This document shows, one piece after another, positions 6,159 through 13,730 of a DNA stretch of 14,970 bases; within the stretch, counting starts at the first letter, position 1, and the number at the start of each line of letters is the position of its first letter. Source of the stretch: an uncultured Pelagibacteraceae bacterium (GTDB lineage Bacteria > Pseudomonadota > Alphaproteobacteria > Pelagibacterales > Pelagibacteraceae); the NCBI GenBank assembly GCA_902572155.1, contig CACGET010000026.1, positions 1-14,970 on the forward strand. The letters run 5' to 3'. A program made the position numbers and the translations under genes. The notes beneath the pieces were generated by a model, which saw only the letters and a list, made by a program, of their open reading frames with translations, was not told where the DNA came from and made no database searches.

Positions 6159-7394
6159 ATGAAAATAAATAGAGTTATCTTAAGTTTTATTTCTGCATTA
6201 GCAATTTTATTGTCTTCATCAGTTACATCTTTTGCAAAAGTTGTAGGTGATAAGATAATTTTAGGTTCTGCTATTTCATTGACTGGAAAATATTCTTCCA
6301 ATGGTGTTCATACTCAAAATGGTTATAACATGGCTGTTGACAGAATTAATAGCATGGGTGGAGTTAAAGTTGGTGGAAAGACTTATAAGTTTGAAATCAT
6401 TTACTATGATGATGAGTCAAACCCAAAAAGAGCAGCACAGCTTGCAGAAAGATTAATCTCTCAAGATGGAGTTGAGTTTATGCTTGGACCATATAGCTCA
6501 GGATTAACAAAAGCTATTGCGCCCGTTACTGAAAAGTATGGTGTGCCAATGGTTGAAGCAAATGGTGCTTCTAGATCTTTATTTACAAAAGGATACAAAT
6601 ATTTGTTTGCAGTACTTGCACCGGCAAATTTATATCTTGATGTAGCTATTGATTTAGCAGTTGAGAAGAACAATGGAAAACCTGTAACAGTAGCTATGGC
6701 TTTTGAACAAGATGCCTTTTCTCAAGATGTAAGACTAGGTGTTTTGGAAGCAATCGAAAGAACTGGATCTAAAAAAGTTATAGATGATAAGCTACCGAAA
6801 GAGCTAAATGATATGGCAGCAACTTTAGCAAAAGTTAAAGCTGTAAAGCCAGATGTTCTTGTGGTTTCAGGTCATACAAAAGGTGCTTTAACTGCAGTTA
6901 GACAAATTGCTGAAATGAAAGTTGATGTACCAATGCTTGCAATGACACACTGTGATGCTGCGAAATTATCAAAACAACATGGTAAAAATTCTCAGTATGC
7001 ATTATGTGCTTCACAATGGCACAAAACATTAACTTACAAGGATGATTTTTTTAAAGATGGCATGACTTATGATGCTGACTTTAAAAAATTATTTGATTAT
7101 GCACCACCTTATCAAGCAGCCGAGTCTTCAGCAGCTTTATTGGTTTTTAAAGATGCATTTGAAAGAGCGAATTCTTTTGACAAAGTAAAAGTTAGAGATG
7201 CTCTTGCCGCTACTGACATGCAAACTTTTTATGGAAATATAAAATTTGCAGCAGGTGGTCAGAATGTTGATAAGCCAATGGTGTTATTCCAAGTTATGTG
7301 TGATGGTGATAAATGTGAAAATAAAGTTGTAGCTCCTACTAAATGGGCTTCAGCTGAATTGATACATCCTATTCCTTCTTGGTCTGAAAGATAA
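6159..7394 (+). CDS. livK: Periplasmic substrate-binding protein of Liv-type ABC importer
   Basis: This is the secreted receptor of a branched-chain-amino-acid-type (HAAT) ABC importer, 411 residues. A signal peptide covers residues 1-26: basic MKINR, a hydrophobic core, then SFA before K27. The mature part opens with DKIILGSAISLTGKYSSNG, the standard start of the periplasmic binding fold, followed by GYNMAVDRIN and a region ending GPYSSGLTKAIAPV, typical of the ligand-cleft loop. Cysteines at 265/283 and 381/386 could form two disulfides. A strong AAAGGA at 6146-6151, seven bases before the ATG, fits the high expression expected of such proteins. A hairpin follows the stop before the permease genes. 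The substrate is uncertain: the family includes receptors for branched-chain amino acids, urea, short amides and aromatic acids. Confidence 0.92.
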   Translation: MKINRVILSFISALAILLSSSVTSFAKVVGDKIILGSAISLTGKYSSNGVHTQNGYNMAVDRINSMGGVKVGGKTYKFEIIYYDDESNPKRAAQLAERLISQDGVEFMLGPYSSGLTKAIAPVTEKYGVPMVEANGASRSLFTKGYKYLFAVLAPANLYLDVAIDLAVEKNNGKPVTVAMAFEQDAFSQDVRLGVLEAIERTGSKKVIDDKLPKELNDMAATLAKVKAVKPDVLVVSGHTKGALTAVRQIAEMKVDVPMLAMTHCDAAKLSKQHGKNSQYALCASQWHKTLTYKDDFFKDGMTYDADFKKLFDYAPPYQAAESSAALLVFKDAFERANSFDKVKVRDALAATDMQTFYGNIKFAAGGQNVDKPMVLFQVMCDGDKCENKVVAPTKWASAELIHPIPSWSER

Positions 7395-7407
7395 TATATA
7401 ATATGTA

Positions 7408-7435
7408 AAATGCTCCCTAGTATTAGGGGGCATTT
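7408..7435 (+). terminator. Stable hairpin between binding-protein and permease genes
   Basis: AAATGCTCCCTA (7408-7419) pairs over 12 bp, with one G-U pair, with TAGGGGGCATTT (7424-7435) around a GTAT loop. No run of T follows, so it is more likely a partial terminator or an mRNA-stabilising 3' end that keeps binding-protein message in excess over the permeases. Confidence 0.7.
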
Positions 7436-7481
7436 AATATAATAAGTTTTAAATTTACTTAGAAAGTTTCAAAAATTTTTT

Positions 7482-8375
7482 ATGGATCTACTTATATTTC
7501 AAGTACCAATATTAATGGTACAAGCTTCATTAGATGGAATATTACTTGGAATTTTGTTTGCACTCATAGCATATGGGATGGCTCTACAATGGGGAGTAAT
7601 GAACATAATAAACATTGCACAAGGAGATTTAGTAATTCTTGGTGGTTATATTACTTATTTTATGTATCTTTCAGGTATACATCCAGCTTTAGGAGTAATA
7701 GTTGCTCCAGCAATAATGTATTTTGTAGGGGTGGGTCTTTACAAATTAGTAATTAATAAAGTTGTAGATAGAGATTTGTTTATCTCGATACTTGCTACAT
7801 TTGGTATAAGTATACTTTTTATGCAGCTAATGAACTTTGCATTTGGTGCTGACGTTGTTCTGGCTAATTCTGAATTTGGCACAACTATGTTATTTAATAA
7901 TTCAGTTACACTTCCAAATTCTAAATTATTTTCAGCGCTTATAAGCATTATTTTTGCAATAGGTCTTGTTGTTTATATGAAAAAATCAAAGTTAGGTCGT
8001 GCAATTAGAGCCACAGCACAAAATGCTAGAGCAGCAAAAATTTTAGGAGTTGATACTGAAAAAGTTTATGCAGCGACATTTGGAATTAATGCAGCACTTT
8101 GTGGTGTAGCAGGTGCCTTAGTTGCTATAACATTTACAATTCATCCTTATATGGGGCTACCATATACTATTAGATCTTTTATGATTGTTATTATTGCGGG
8201 ACTTGGAAATTTACCAGGAGTTGCGGTCTCTGGTATGGGTTTAGGAGTTTTTGAAGAATTTGCTGATTATATTCTTGGAACAGAATTTAGAATAGGGTCA
8301 GTATTTTTATTGTTAGTTTTGATATTAGTTTATCGAAGATTTAAACTTTCAAAAAAAAGAGAGTATTTAAAATGA
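7482..8375 (+). CDS. livH: Liv-type ABC importer permease, LivH family
   Basis: This 297-residue inner-membrane permease is one half of the transport channel. It shows the LivH pattern: LDGILLGILFALIAYGMALQWGVMNIINIAQGDLVILGGY near the N-terminus, then a cytoplasmic loop GRAIRATAQNARAAKILGVDTEKVYAATFGINAALCGVAGAL (the EAA-like contact with the ATPases), and GLGNLPGVAVSGMGLGVFEEF near the end. About eight membrane segments are visible. No Shine-Dalgarno is evident before the ATG at 7482; the next in-frame ATG, at codon 12, is also unsupported, so the longer start is kept because it gives a full first segment. It overlaps livM by four bases (ATGA). Confidence 0.93.
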   Translation: MDLLIFQVPILMVQASLDGILLGILFALIAYGMALQWGVMNIINIAQGDLVILGGYITYFMYLSGIHPALGVIVAPAIMYFVGVGLYKLVINKVVDRDLFISILATFGISILFMQLMNFAFGADVVLANSEFGTTMLFNNSVTLPNSKLFSALISIIFAIGLVVYMKKSKLGRAIRATAQNARAAKILGVDTEKVYAATFGINAALCGVAGALVAITFTIHPYMGLPYTIRSFMIVIIAGLGNLPGVAVSGMGLGVFEEFADYILGTEFRIGSVFLLLVLILVYRRFKLSKKREYLK

Positions 8376-9424
8376 AAAATAATAATGTCATTTTTTATGC
8401 TGCAATACTAATTTTTGGTGTACTTGCGCCATTCATGTTGCCAGCTTTTAAGGTTCAGCTATCTATACTCTGTATTTTGATTGTTTTAGCTTTAACTTGG
8501 AATATTCAAGGTGGTGAAATGGGCTATAACTCTTTTGGAAACATTCTTTTTTATGGTCTGGGAATGTATCTTTGTGCATCCGTTCAAGTAGGTATGTTTT
8601 TTCCACTTGCAGAATGGACGGAAAGTGGTGGAGAAAAAACTTTTTTACATACACCTACACAATTTTTTCAAGGTATGGCCTTTGGACTTTTGGTTGCAGC
8701 AATTGTTCCAACAATAGTTGCAGGTTTAATTGGTTATGCAATTCTAGGACTTAGAGGACATTATTTTGCAATTTGTACATTAGGTTTAGGTGTGGCTGCT
8801 GGTGAAATTTCGGGTGGAATAGAAATAATTGGAGCAGGACAAGGGTTCACTACTCCTCCGTTTCCAGACGTTGGAAACTTAGAGTCGAGAGGACAATTTT
8901 TTTATTTTTTAAGTTTTATAGTACTTGTATTAACTTTTGTTACTGTAAAATCAGTTTATTCAACACGATTTAGATTAATTCTTAATGCGATAAGGGACAA
9001 TGAAGACAAAGCAGAAGCAATGGGAATTCAAACAATGAAATATAAAATTATTGGTTGGATGATATCAGCTTTCTTTTGTGGATTAGCAGGCGGTATCATG
9101 GGAGGATTAGTTGGCTATATAGATTCTACAGATGTTGCTTTTGATGGAAGAGAAATGGGTGTGTTCATGGTTTTAATGGCAATACTTGGTGGTAAAGGAA
9201 CGTTATGGGGGCCAATTATTGGTGCAACTTTATTTCACTTATTTAAAGAGGGTTTCTGGACTTACTTTTTAGGCTGGCAGTATGTTGCACTAGGTGTATT
9301 GATTGTGGTAATCGTAATTTATTTTCCTGAAGGATTGATGGGATGGCTTAGAGAAAAGTATCCTGAAAGATTTGGAGAAGTGGTTGATGAGGCTGATAGA
9401 AAGGCTCAAGTAGAATTAAAATGA
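8372..9424 (+). CDS. livM: Liv-type ABC importer permease, LivM family
   Basis: This second permease of the channel has 350 residues. The family marks are the N-terminal LALTWNIQGGEMGYNSFGNILFYGLGMYL segment, GLRGHYFAICTLGLGVAAGEI in the middle, the EAA-like loop LILNAIRDNEDKAEAMGIQTMKYKIIGWMISAFFCGLAGG, and the C-terminal MAILGGKGTLWGPIIGA motif. The lumenal loop between the first segments (about residues 65-95) carries charged and aromatic residues and may be lineage specific. The ATG overlaps the livH stop (ATGA) and its own stop overlaps livG in the same way, so the three are translationally coupled. Confidence 0.93.
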   Translation: MKNNNVIFYAAILIFGVLAPFMLPAFKVQLSILCILIVLALTWNIQGGEMGYNSFGNILFYGLGMYLCASVQVGMFFPLAEWTESGGEKTFLHTPTQFFQGMAFGLLVAAIVPTIVAGLIGYAILGLRGHYFAICTLGLGVAAGEISGGIEIIGAGQGFTTPPFPDVGNLESRGQFFYFLSFIVLVLTFVTVKSVYSTRFRLILNAIRDNEDKAEAMGIQTMKYKIIGWMISAFFCGLAGGIMGGLVGYIDSTDVAFDGREMGVFMVLMAILGGKGTLWGPIIGATLFHLFKEGFWTYFLGWQYVALGVLIVVIVIYFPEGLMGWLREKYPERFGEVVDEADRKAQVELK

Positions 9425-10161
9425 GTATTTTAGAAGTAAATAATGTTAGCAAATCTTTTGGAGGTGTAAAAGCCAATGTTGATATATCGATGTCAGTTGA
9501 AAAAGGAAAAATTGTTGGCTTAATCGGCCCAAATGGGTCTGGAAAAACTACTTTGTTCAATTCTATTGTTGGTACATACCCAATAGACAATGGATCTATA
9601 AGATTTAATGATAAAGAAGTATCTGACTTGCCTGTTCCTGTTATAGCAAAACTTGGTTTACTTCGTACATTTCAGCAAACAAGAATTTATGGAAAATTAA
9701 ATTGTATAGACAATATGTTAATCAGCCATAAAGGAAGTGATGAAAGCTTAGTTTCTATATTTACAAAAATTCCTCAAGAACTAACCGATAAAGCTGAAAA
9801 TTTATTGAGCTTTGTTGGTCTATATCAAAAAAGAAAATTAAGAGCTGGAGATTTGTCATTTGGACAGCAAAAACTATTAGAACTTGCAATGGCTTTAATG
9901 AATGAACCTGAAATGCTTTTGTTAGATGAGCCAACAGCTGGAATAAATCCAACATTAATTAATGGCATTATTGATAGATTAATTACTGTAAATAAAGAAT
10001 TTGGAATTACTCTTTTGGTAATCGAGCATAATATGAAGGTGATAATGCAATTAGCTGAAGATATTTTTTGTTTAGCCCATGGAAAGATGTTAGCGAATGG
10101 ATCTCCAGATGAAATTAAAAATGATAAGCGAGTGATTGATGCTTATTTGGGAGCACAATAA
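9421..10161 (+). CDS. livG: Liv-type ABC importer ATPase, LivG family
   Basis: This is a cytoplasmic ATPase subunit of the importer, 246 residues. Walker A GPNGSGKT is at 36-43, the Q-loop region LLRTFQQTRIY near 80-90, the signature LSFGQ at 145-149 (a variant of LSGGQ), Walker B LLLDEP at 166-171 and the switch histidine in VIEHNMKVIM. The LivG-type ending with DAYLGAQ is present. The gene overlaps livM by four bases at its start and livF by one base at its end. It is paralogous to, but clearly different from, the second LivG at 13731. Confidence 0.93.
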   Translation: MSILEVNNVSKSFGGVKANVDISMSVEKGKIVGLIGPNGSGKTTLFNSIVGTYPIDNGSIRFNDKEVSDLPVPVIAKLGLLRTFQQTRIYGKLNCIDNMLISHKGSDESLVSIFTKIPQELTDKAENLLSFVGLYQKRKLRAGDLSFGQQKLLELAMALMNEPEMLLLDEPTAGINPTLINGIIDRLITVNKEFGITLLVIEHNMKVIMQLAEDIFCLAHGKMLANGSPDEIKNDKRVIDAYLGAQ

Positions 10162-10946
10162 TGTCAAATCAGTATGAGGTACTTGGAAAAGCACCATCCT
10201 CTGACGATTTAAAAAAGTTATCTCCAAATGAAATTCATTTAACAATTAAAAATCTAAAAGCCGGTTATGGTAAAATGGAAATTTTACATGACTTTGATCT
10301 CTATGTGAATAAGGCACAATCTCTATGTTTAATTGGACCCAATGGAGCAGGTAAATCAACAATACTTCATTCAATTTATGGGTTTACGAATATATTTTCA
10401 GGACAAATAGAAATTGAAGGTAAAGAAATTACAAATTTGACACCAGCTGAAAAATTAAAATCTGTTGGTATTGCTTATATTCTTCAAGATAATTCTGTAT
10501 TTCCAGATATGACGGTTGAAGAAAATTTGTTAATGGGAGGATATATAAAAGATAAAACAGAAGAGTCATATGAAGAAGCGGAAAAAATTCTTAAAAAATA
10601 TGAGAGATTAGGAAATAGAAGAAATCAACCAGCAAAAGTTTTATCGGGAGGTGAAAGACGATTGCTTGAAATTTCAAGAGCTCTTGTCATGAAACCATCA
10701 GTCTTACTAGTAGATGAACCTTCTATTGGATTAGAACCAAGATATATTGATATGGTTTTTGAAATTTTAAGAGATCTTCAACAAAACGAAAAAAAGACCA
10801 TAATTCTTGTTGAGCAAAATGCCAAAAAAGGTCTTGAATTTGCTGACATAGGTTATGTTTTAGTATCAGGTCAAACGGCAATTGCTGGAAAAGGAGATGA
10901 TTTACTGAACAATCCCGATGTTGGAAGATTATTTCTTGGCGGTTAA
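10161..10946 (+). CDS. livF: Liv-type ABC importer ATPase, LivF family, with N-terminal extension
   Basis: This is the second ATPase subunit, 261 residues, longer than the usual 230-240. Residues 1-26 form an extra polar stretch before the normal start LTIKNLKAGYGKMEIL. Walker A GPNGAGKST is at 59-67, the signature LSGGE at 161-165, Walker B LLVDEP at 182-187 and the switch region ILVEQN follows. The extended start is supported by GGGAG at 10149-10153, seven bases ahead of the ATG, and by the TAATG overlap with livG. The stop overlaps the azlC start by one base, again TAATG, so the ABC and Azl genes belong to one operon. Confidence 0.92.
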   Translation: MSNQYEVLGKAPSSDDLKKLSPNEIHLTIKNLKAGYGKMEILHDFDLYVNKAQSLCLIGPNGAGKSTILHSIYGFTNIFSGQIEIEGKEITNLTPAEKLKSVGIAYILQDNSVFPDMTVEENLLMGGYIKDKTEESYEEAEKILKKYERLGNRRNQPAKVLSGGERRLLEISRALVMKPSVLLVDEPSIGLEPRYIDMVFEILRDLQQNEKKTIILVEQNAKKGLEFADIGYVLVSGQTAIAGKGDDLLNNPDVGRLFLGG

Positions 10947-11650
10947 TGATATATAAAAAATTTTTCTTTAAGGGATTTAGATCAATTTTATCTCACGATA
11001 GTCCTGCTATAGCACTTGGGTGTTGTTTTATTGCAATTGGTGCACTTTTAAAAAATTTAGGATTTAATATTCAAGAAAGCATATTTTCAACCATGTTAAC
11101 TTATGCATTACCAGGTTCTTTGGTGATGGCAGAGTCATTATTGGTAGGCGCATCTTTATTGAATATTTTTTTAGCGGTTTGGTTTGTGAATGCACGTTTA
11201 TATCCAATGACAGTCTCATTATTTCCACTGATGATGCATAAAAGTCAACCAAAGTGGAAATATTATTTTTCATGTCATTTTATAGCTGTTTCAGCTTGGT
11301 TAATTATGAAAAGTAATTATAAAAAAATACCTAAAAATTTTCGAATTGATTACTGGATTGGTATAGGAAGTGCAACATGGAGTGTTGCAGTATTAGGTAC
11401 TTTTATAGGATTTTATATCTCTGAATATCTAAACAAAGATATGTTAATAGGTTTAGCAATTTTAAATCCTATCTACTTTTTATGTATGATGGTTGGAGCT
11501 GCAAAAACTATTCAAATTACTTTATCTGTTTTACTTGGAATAATTTTAGGACCAGTTTTTTATTATTTTTCTCCAGAATGGTCTATTTTATTAGGAGGAG
11601 TAGTTGGAGGAACTATCGCATATCTTATTGGAGAATTAAATGTCAGCTAA
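10946..11650 (+). CDS. azlC: AzlC family branched-chain amino acid exporter, large subunit
   Basis: This is a 234-residue membrane protein of the AzlC/YgaZ family, which with a small AzlD/YgaH partner exports branched-chain amino acids (valine export by YgaZH in Escherichia coli, azaleucine resistance by AzlCD in Bacillus subtilis). The visible marks are the N-terminal DSPAIALGCCFIAIGALLKNLG segment, TYALPGSLVMAESLL (the usual FAGSAQ-like segment, here PGSLVMAE), and FLAVWFVNARLYPMTVSL, the conserved N(L/A)R region. It is fused by TAATG overlap to the preceding ATPase gene and overlaps azlD by 11 bases. An exporter being translationally coupled to an importer is unusual and is discussed in the findings. 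Confidence 0.88.
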   Translation: MIYKKFFFKGFRSILSHDSPAIALGCCFIAIGALLKNLGFNIQESIFSTMLTYALPGSLVMAESLLVGASLLNIFLAVWFVNARLYPMTVSLFPLMMHKSQPKWKYYFSCHFIAVSAWLIMKSNYKKIPKNFRIDYWIGIGSATWSVAVLGTFIGFYISEYLNKDMLIGLAILNPIYFLCMMVGAAKTIQITLSVLLGIILGPVFYYFSPEWSILLGGVVGGTIAYLIGELNVS

Positions 11651-11963
11651 TATTATTAATGCTATTTTAGTTACATCCCTAGCAACTTTTATGTCAAGGT
11701 TTTTAGGTGCCATCAGTTCAGAGGGAATTAAAGAAAATTCAAAAATATTTAGGTGGTTTAATTGTTTAGCATATGCAACGTTAGCAGCATTAATAGCTAG
11801 AACAATAATATTTCCTGCAGGAATATTATTAGATACAAGTTATCTTTGCCGTTTTGTAGTTGTAACATTTTCTATATTTATATTTTTTATTACAAGAAAA
11901 AATTATGTATACCCAACTGTATTTTCTGCTTTATCATTAGCAATTTTAAATAATTTCTTTTAA
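11640..11963 (+). CDS. azlD: AzlD family branched-chain amino acid exporter, small subunit
   Basis: This small membrane protein of 107 residues has about four hydrophobic segments and is the usual partner of AzlC. Features of the family are the short first segment (VTSLATFMSRFLGA), the basic turn, WFNCLAYATLAALIARTI, and two further hydrophobic stretches. GGAG at 11630-11633, six bases before the ATG, supports the start inside the end of azlC. It is the last gene of the operon; 50 bases separate it from the next gene. Identification rests partly on position next to azlC because AzlD sequences are weakly conserved. Confidence 0.85.
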   Translation: MSANIINAILVTSLATFMSRFLGAISSEGIKENSKIFRWFNCLAYATLAALIARTIIFPAGILLDTSYLCRFVVVTFSIFIFFITRKNYVYPTVFSALSLAILNNFF

Positions 11964-11979
11964 TATTGTATTAAAAAAA

Positions 11980-12008
11980 TTGCTATTTTAAGGATGTTTA
12001 ATTAAAAT
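11980..12008 (+). promoter_or_regulatory. Putative promoter of the CsiD-type gene
   Basis: TTGCTA (11980-11985) and TAAAAT (12003-12008) are 17 bases apart. Transcription would start about at the ATG (12014), which would make a leaderless message. An AAGGA at 11990-11994 lies too far upstream to act as ribosome binding site. Confidence 0.3.
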
Positions 12009-12013
12009 TTATT

Positions 12014-12925
12014 ATGCAAAAAATTCCTGGAATTGAAATATCTGTACATGAAAAATCTAAAAGAATTATTAAAATTATTTTAGAAAATGAGATTATTGAT
12101 AAATTGATATTTCCATTTAATAAATTTGACTTAACAGCTTTAGAATTAAAACCCTTTACTCGATTTACAATTGCAAAAAGTTTTGATGACTTAACAAATA
12201 ATCAATTAGGTATTTTACTTAATTCGATTTTGAAAGACAGATCAACCGGTTGTTTTGTAATTGGTCCTAAGAATATTACATCTAAAATAAATGATAAATT
12301 TTTAGTTAAATTATCAACAGCAATAACACATTTAATTGGAACGCCCAATTATGATTCAATGGCAGGAAAATATTATGCACGATTTCATGTAAAACATGAA
12401 GATAATAGCGACTCATATTTACGAAAAGCATATCGAAATATGGATCTTCATACAGATGGGACTTATGTTAAAGAAGTGACTGACTGGTTGTTAATGACTA
12501 AAATTGAAGAACAAAATGTAGTAGGGGGTGAAACTGCCATGTTGCACCTTGATGACTGGGAGCATTGTAAAGATTTATTTAATGATCCTGTTGGTAAAGA
12601 AGATTTTATTTGGGGATCACCAAAAAGTAAGAACATAGATTATAAAGTTGAACATCCAGTTTTTACAACGGATAAAGATGGTTTGCCAAATATTTCATAT
12701 ATTGATCAATTTCCAGAACCAAAAAATATGAAACAAGGCAATTTTCTTCAAAGACTTTCAGATGCATTAGAGGAAAGTAAGAATAAAGTAATCACAGAAC
12801 TACCTGTCGGTTATTCAGTTATAGCAAATAATTATTTTTGGCTTCATGGAAGAAAACCATTTAAGGAAAATAAGGAATTAATTAGAGAATTACTTAGAAT
12901 AAGAGGCTCTTTTTTTATTAATTAA
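12014..12925 (+). CDS. glaH: CsiD/GlaH-type glutarate 2-hydroxylase (Fe(II)/2-oxoglutarate dioxygenase)
   Basis: This 303-residue enzyme matches the CsiD (GlaH, formerly Gab protein) family, which hydroxylates glutarate to L-2-hydroxyglutarate using O2 and 2-oxoglutarate, releasing succinate and CO2. The core is very like what I remember of E. coli CsiD: GKYYARFHVKHEDNSDSYLR, then the metal site HTD (H146, D148), TYVKEVTDWLLMTKIEEQN, LHLDDWEH, ISYIDQFPEPKN, and the distal metal ligand in FWLHGR (H278). R297 is 19 residues after H278, where the 2-oxoglutarate-binding Arg is expected. The usual partners (2-hydroxyglutarate oxidase LhgO, GabD, GabT) are not in the window. Instead it is followed by a ProC-like gene and a second Liv-type transporter. 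Substrate specificity for glutarate is inferred from family membership. Confidence 0.9.
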   Translation: MQKIPGIEISVHEKSKRIIKIILENEIIDKLIFPFNKFDLTALELKPFTRFTIAKSFDDLTNNQLGILLNSILKDRSTGCFVIGPKNITSKINDKFLVKLSTAITHLIGTPNYDSMAGKYYARFHVKHEDNSDSYLRKAYRNMDLHTDGTYVKEVTDWLLMTKIEEQNVVGGETAMLHLDDWEHCKDLFNDPVGKEDFIWGSPKSKNIDYKVEHPVFTTDKDGLPNISYIDQFPEPKNMKQGNFLQRLSDALEESKNKVITELPVGYSVIANNYFWLHGRKPFKENKELIRELLRIRGSFFIN

Positions 12926-12957
12926 TTCAATATAATCACTATAAAGTAATCAAATTT

Positions 12958-13725
12958 ATGAAATTAGGATTTATTGGTACAGGCAAAATCGCTTCATCAG
13001 TGATAACTGGTGTATGTAATTCCAAAATTTATTTTAAAAAAATTATTATTTCTTCTAGAAATAAAAAAATTTCTCAAAACCTAAAAAAAAGATTTAAAAA
13101 AATAGTTATAGCTAAAAATAATCAACAAATTGTTGATAATTGTGATTGGGTCTTTTTGTCCATCACACCAACAGTTGGTCAAAAAATTATTAAAGATTTA
13201 AGATTTAGATCTAATCAAACAATAATTAGTTTTATCTCTACAATCACTTTATCTCAATTAAAAAAATTAATAAAAGTAAAAGCAAAAATTGTGAGAGCAA
13301 TTCCTTTACCCCCAATTTCTTTGAAGAAAGGACCTGTACCAATTTCTCCACCAAATAAAAAGATAAAAGCTTTTTTTGATAAACTAGGGACTGCTGTTGA
13401 AATTAAAAATGAAAAATTATCAATTAATTTTTGGTCTACATCAGGAATGATGGCTCCCTTTTATGAGTTTTTAAGAACGATGATAAGTTGGTTGGTAAAG
13501 AGAGGAGTTAAAAGAAAGGATGCTCAAAAATACATTACCTCATTGTTTCTAGCTTTATCTGAGGATGCTGTAGTAAATTCTAAAAAAGATTTGAAATTTT
13601 TAGTAAAAGACTCTCAAACTCCAAAAGGTCTTAATGAGCAAGGTGTTAAAGAATTGACTAAAGCAGGATTCTACAAATCTTTAGAAAAAACTTTAAATAG
13701 TATTCATAAAAGACTTAACAGATAA
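12958..13725 (+). CDS. Divergent pyrroline-5-carboxylate reductase-like NAD(P)-binding protein
   Basis: This 255-residue protein has the architecture of ProC-type imine reductases. The N-terminal Rossmann fold starts at once with LGFIGTGKIASS (residues 3-14), and SSRN near 32-35 ends the second strand. VRAIPLPPI near 112-120 matches the ProC RAMPN segment. Residues about 155-255 are a helical domain like the P5CR dimerisation domain (WSTSGMMAPFYEFLR), with TPKGLNEQG at 221-229 where P5C reductases carry PGGTT. Loss of these residues makes classical proline synthesis doubtful; it may reduce another imine or keto compound. It lies 32 bases after the CsiD gene and five bases before livG, so it probably belongs to one operon. 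F420-dependent NADP reductase-type proteins share the N-terminal fold and are the alternative. Confidence 0.75.
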   Translation: MKLGFIGTGKIASSVITGVCNSKIYFKKIIISSRNKKISQNLKKRFKKIVIAKNNQQIVDNCDWVFLSITPTVGQKIIKDLRFRSNQTIISFISTITLSQLKKLIKVKAKIVRAIPLPPISLKKGPVPISPPNKKIKAFFDKLGTAVEIKNEKLSINFWSTSGMMAPFYEFLRTMISWLVKRGVKRKDAQKYITSLFLALSEDAVVNSKKDLKFLVKDSQTPKGLNEQGVKELTKAGFYKSLEKTLNSIHKRLNR

Positions 13726-13730
13726 ACTGA

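Noticed and set aside
8463..8754. Short open frames on both strands inside livM
   Set aside because: They overlap a strongly supported permease gene and have no family-like sequence; they are frame shadows.
12914..12928. Third ATTAAT-like repeat near the end of the CsiD gene
   Set aside because: It does not complete the ATTAAT-N2-ATTAAT palindrome and lies in coding sequence and low-complexity AT.
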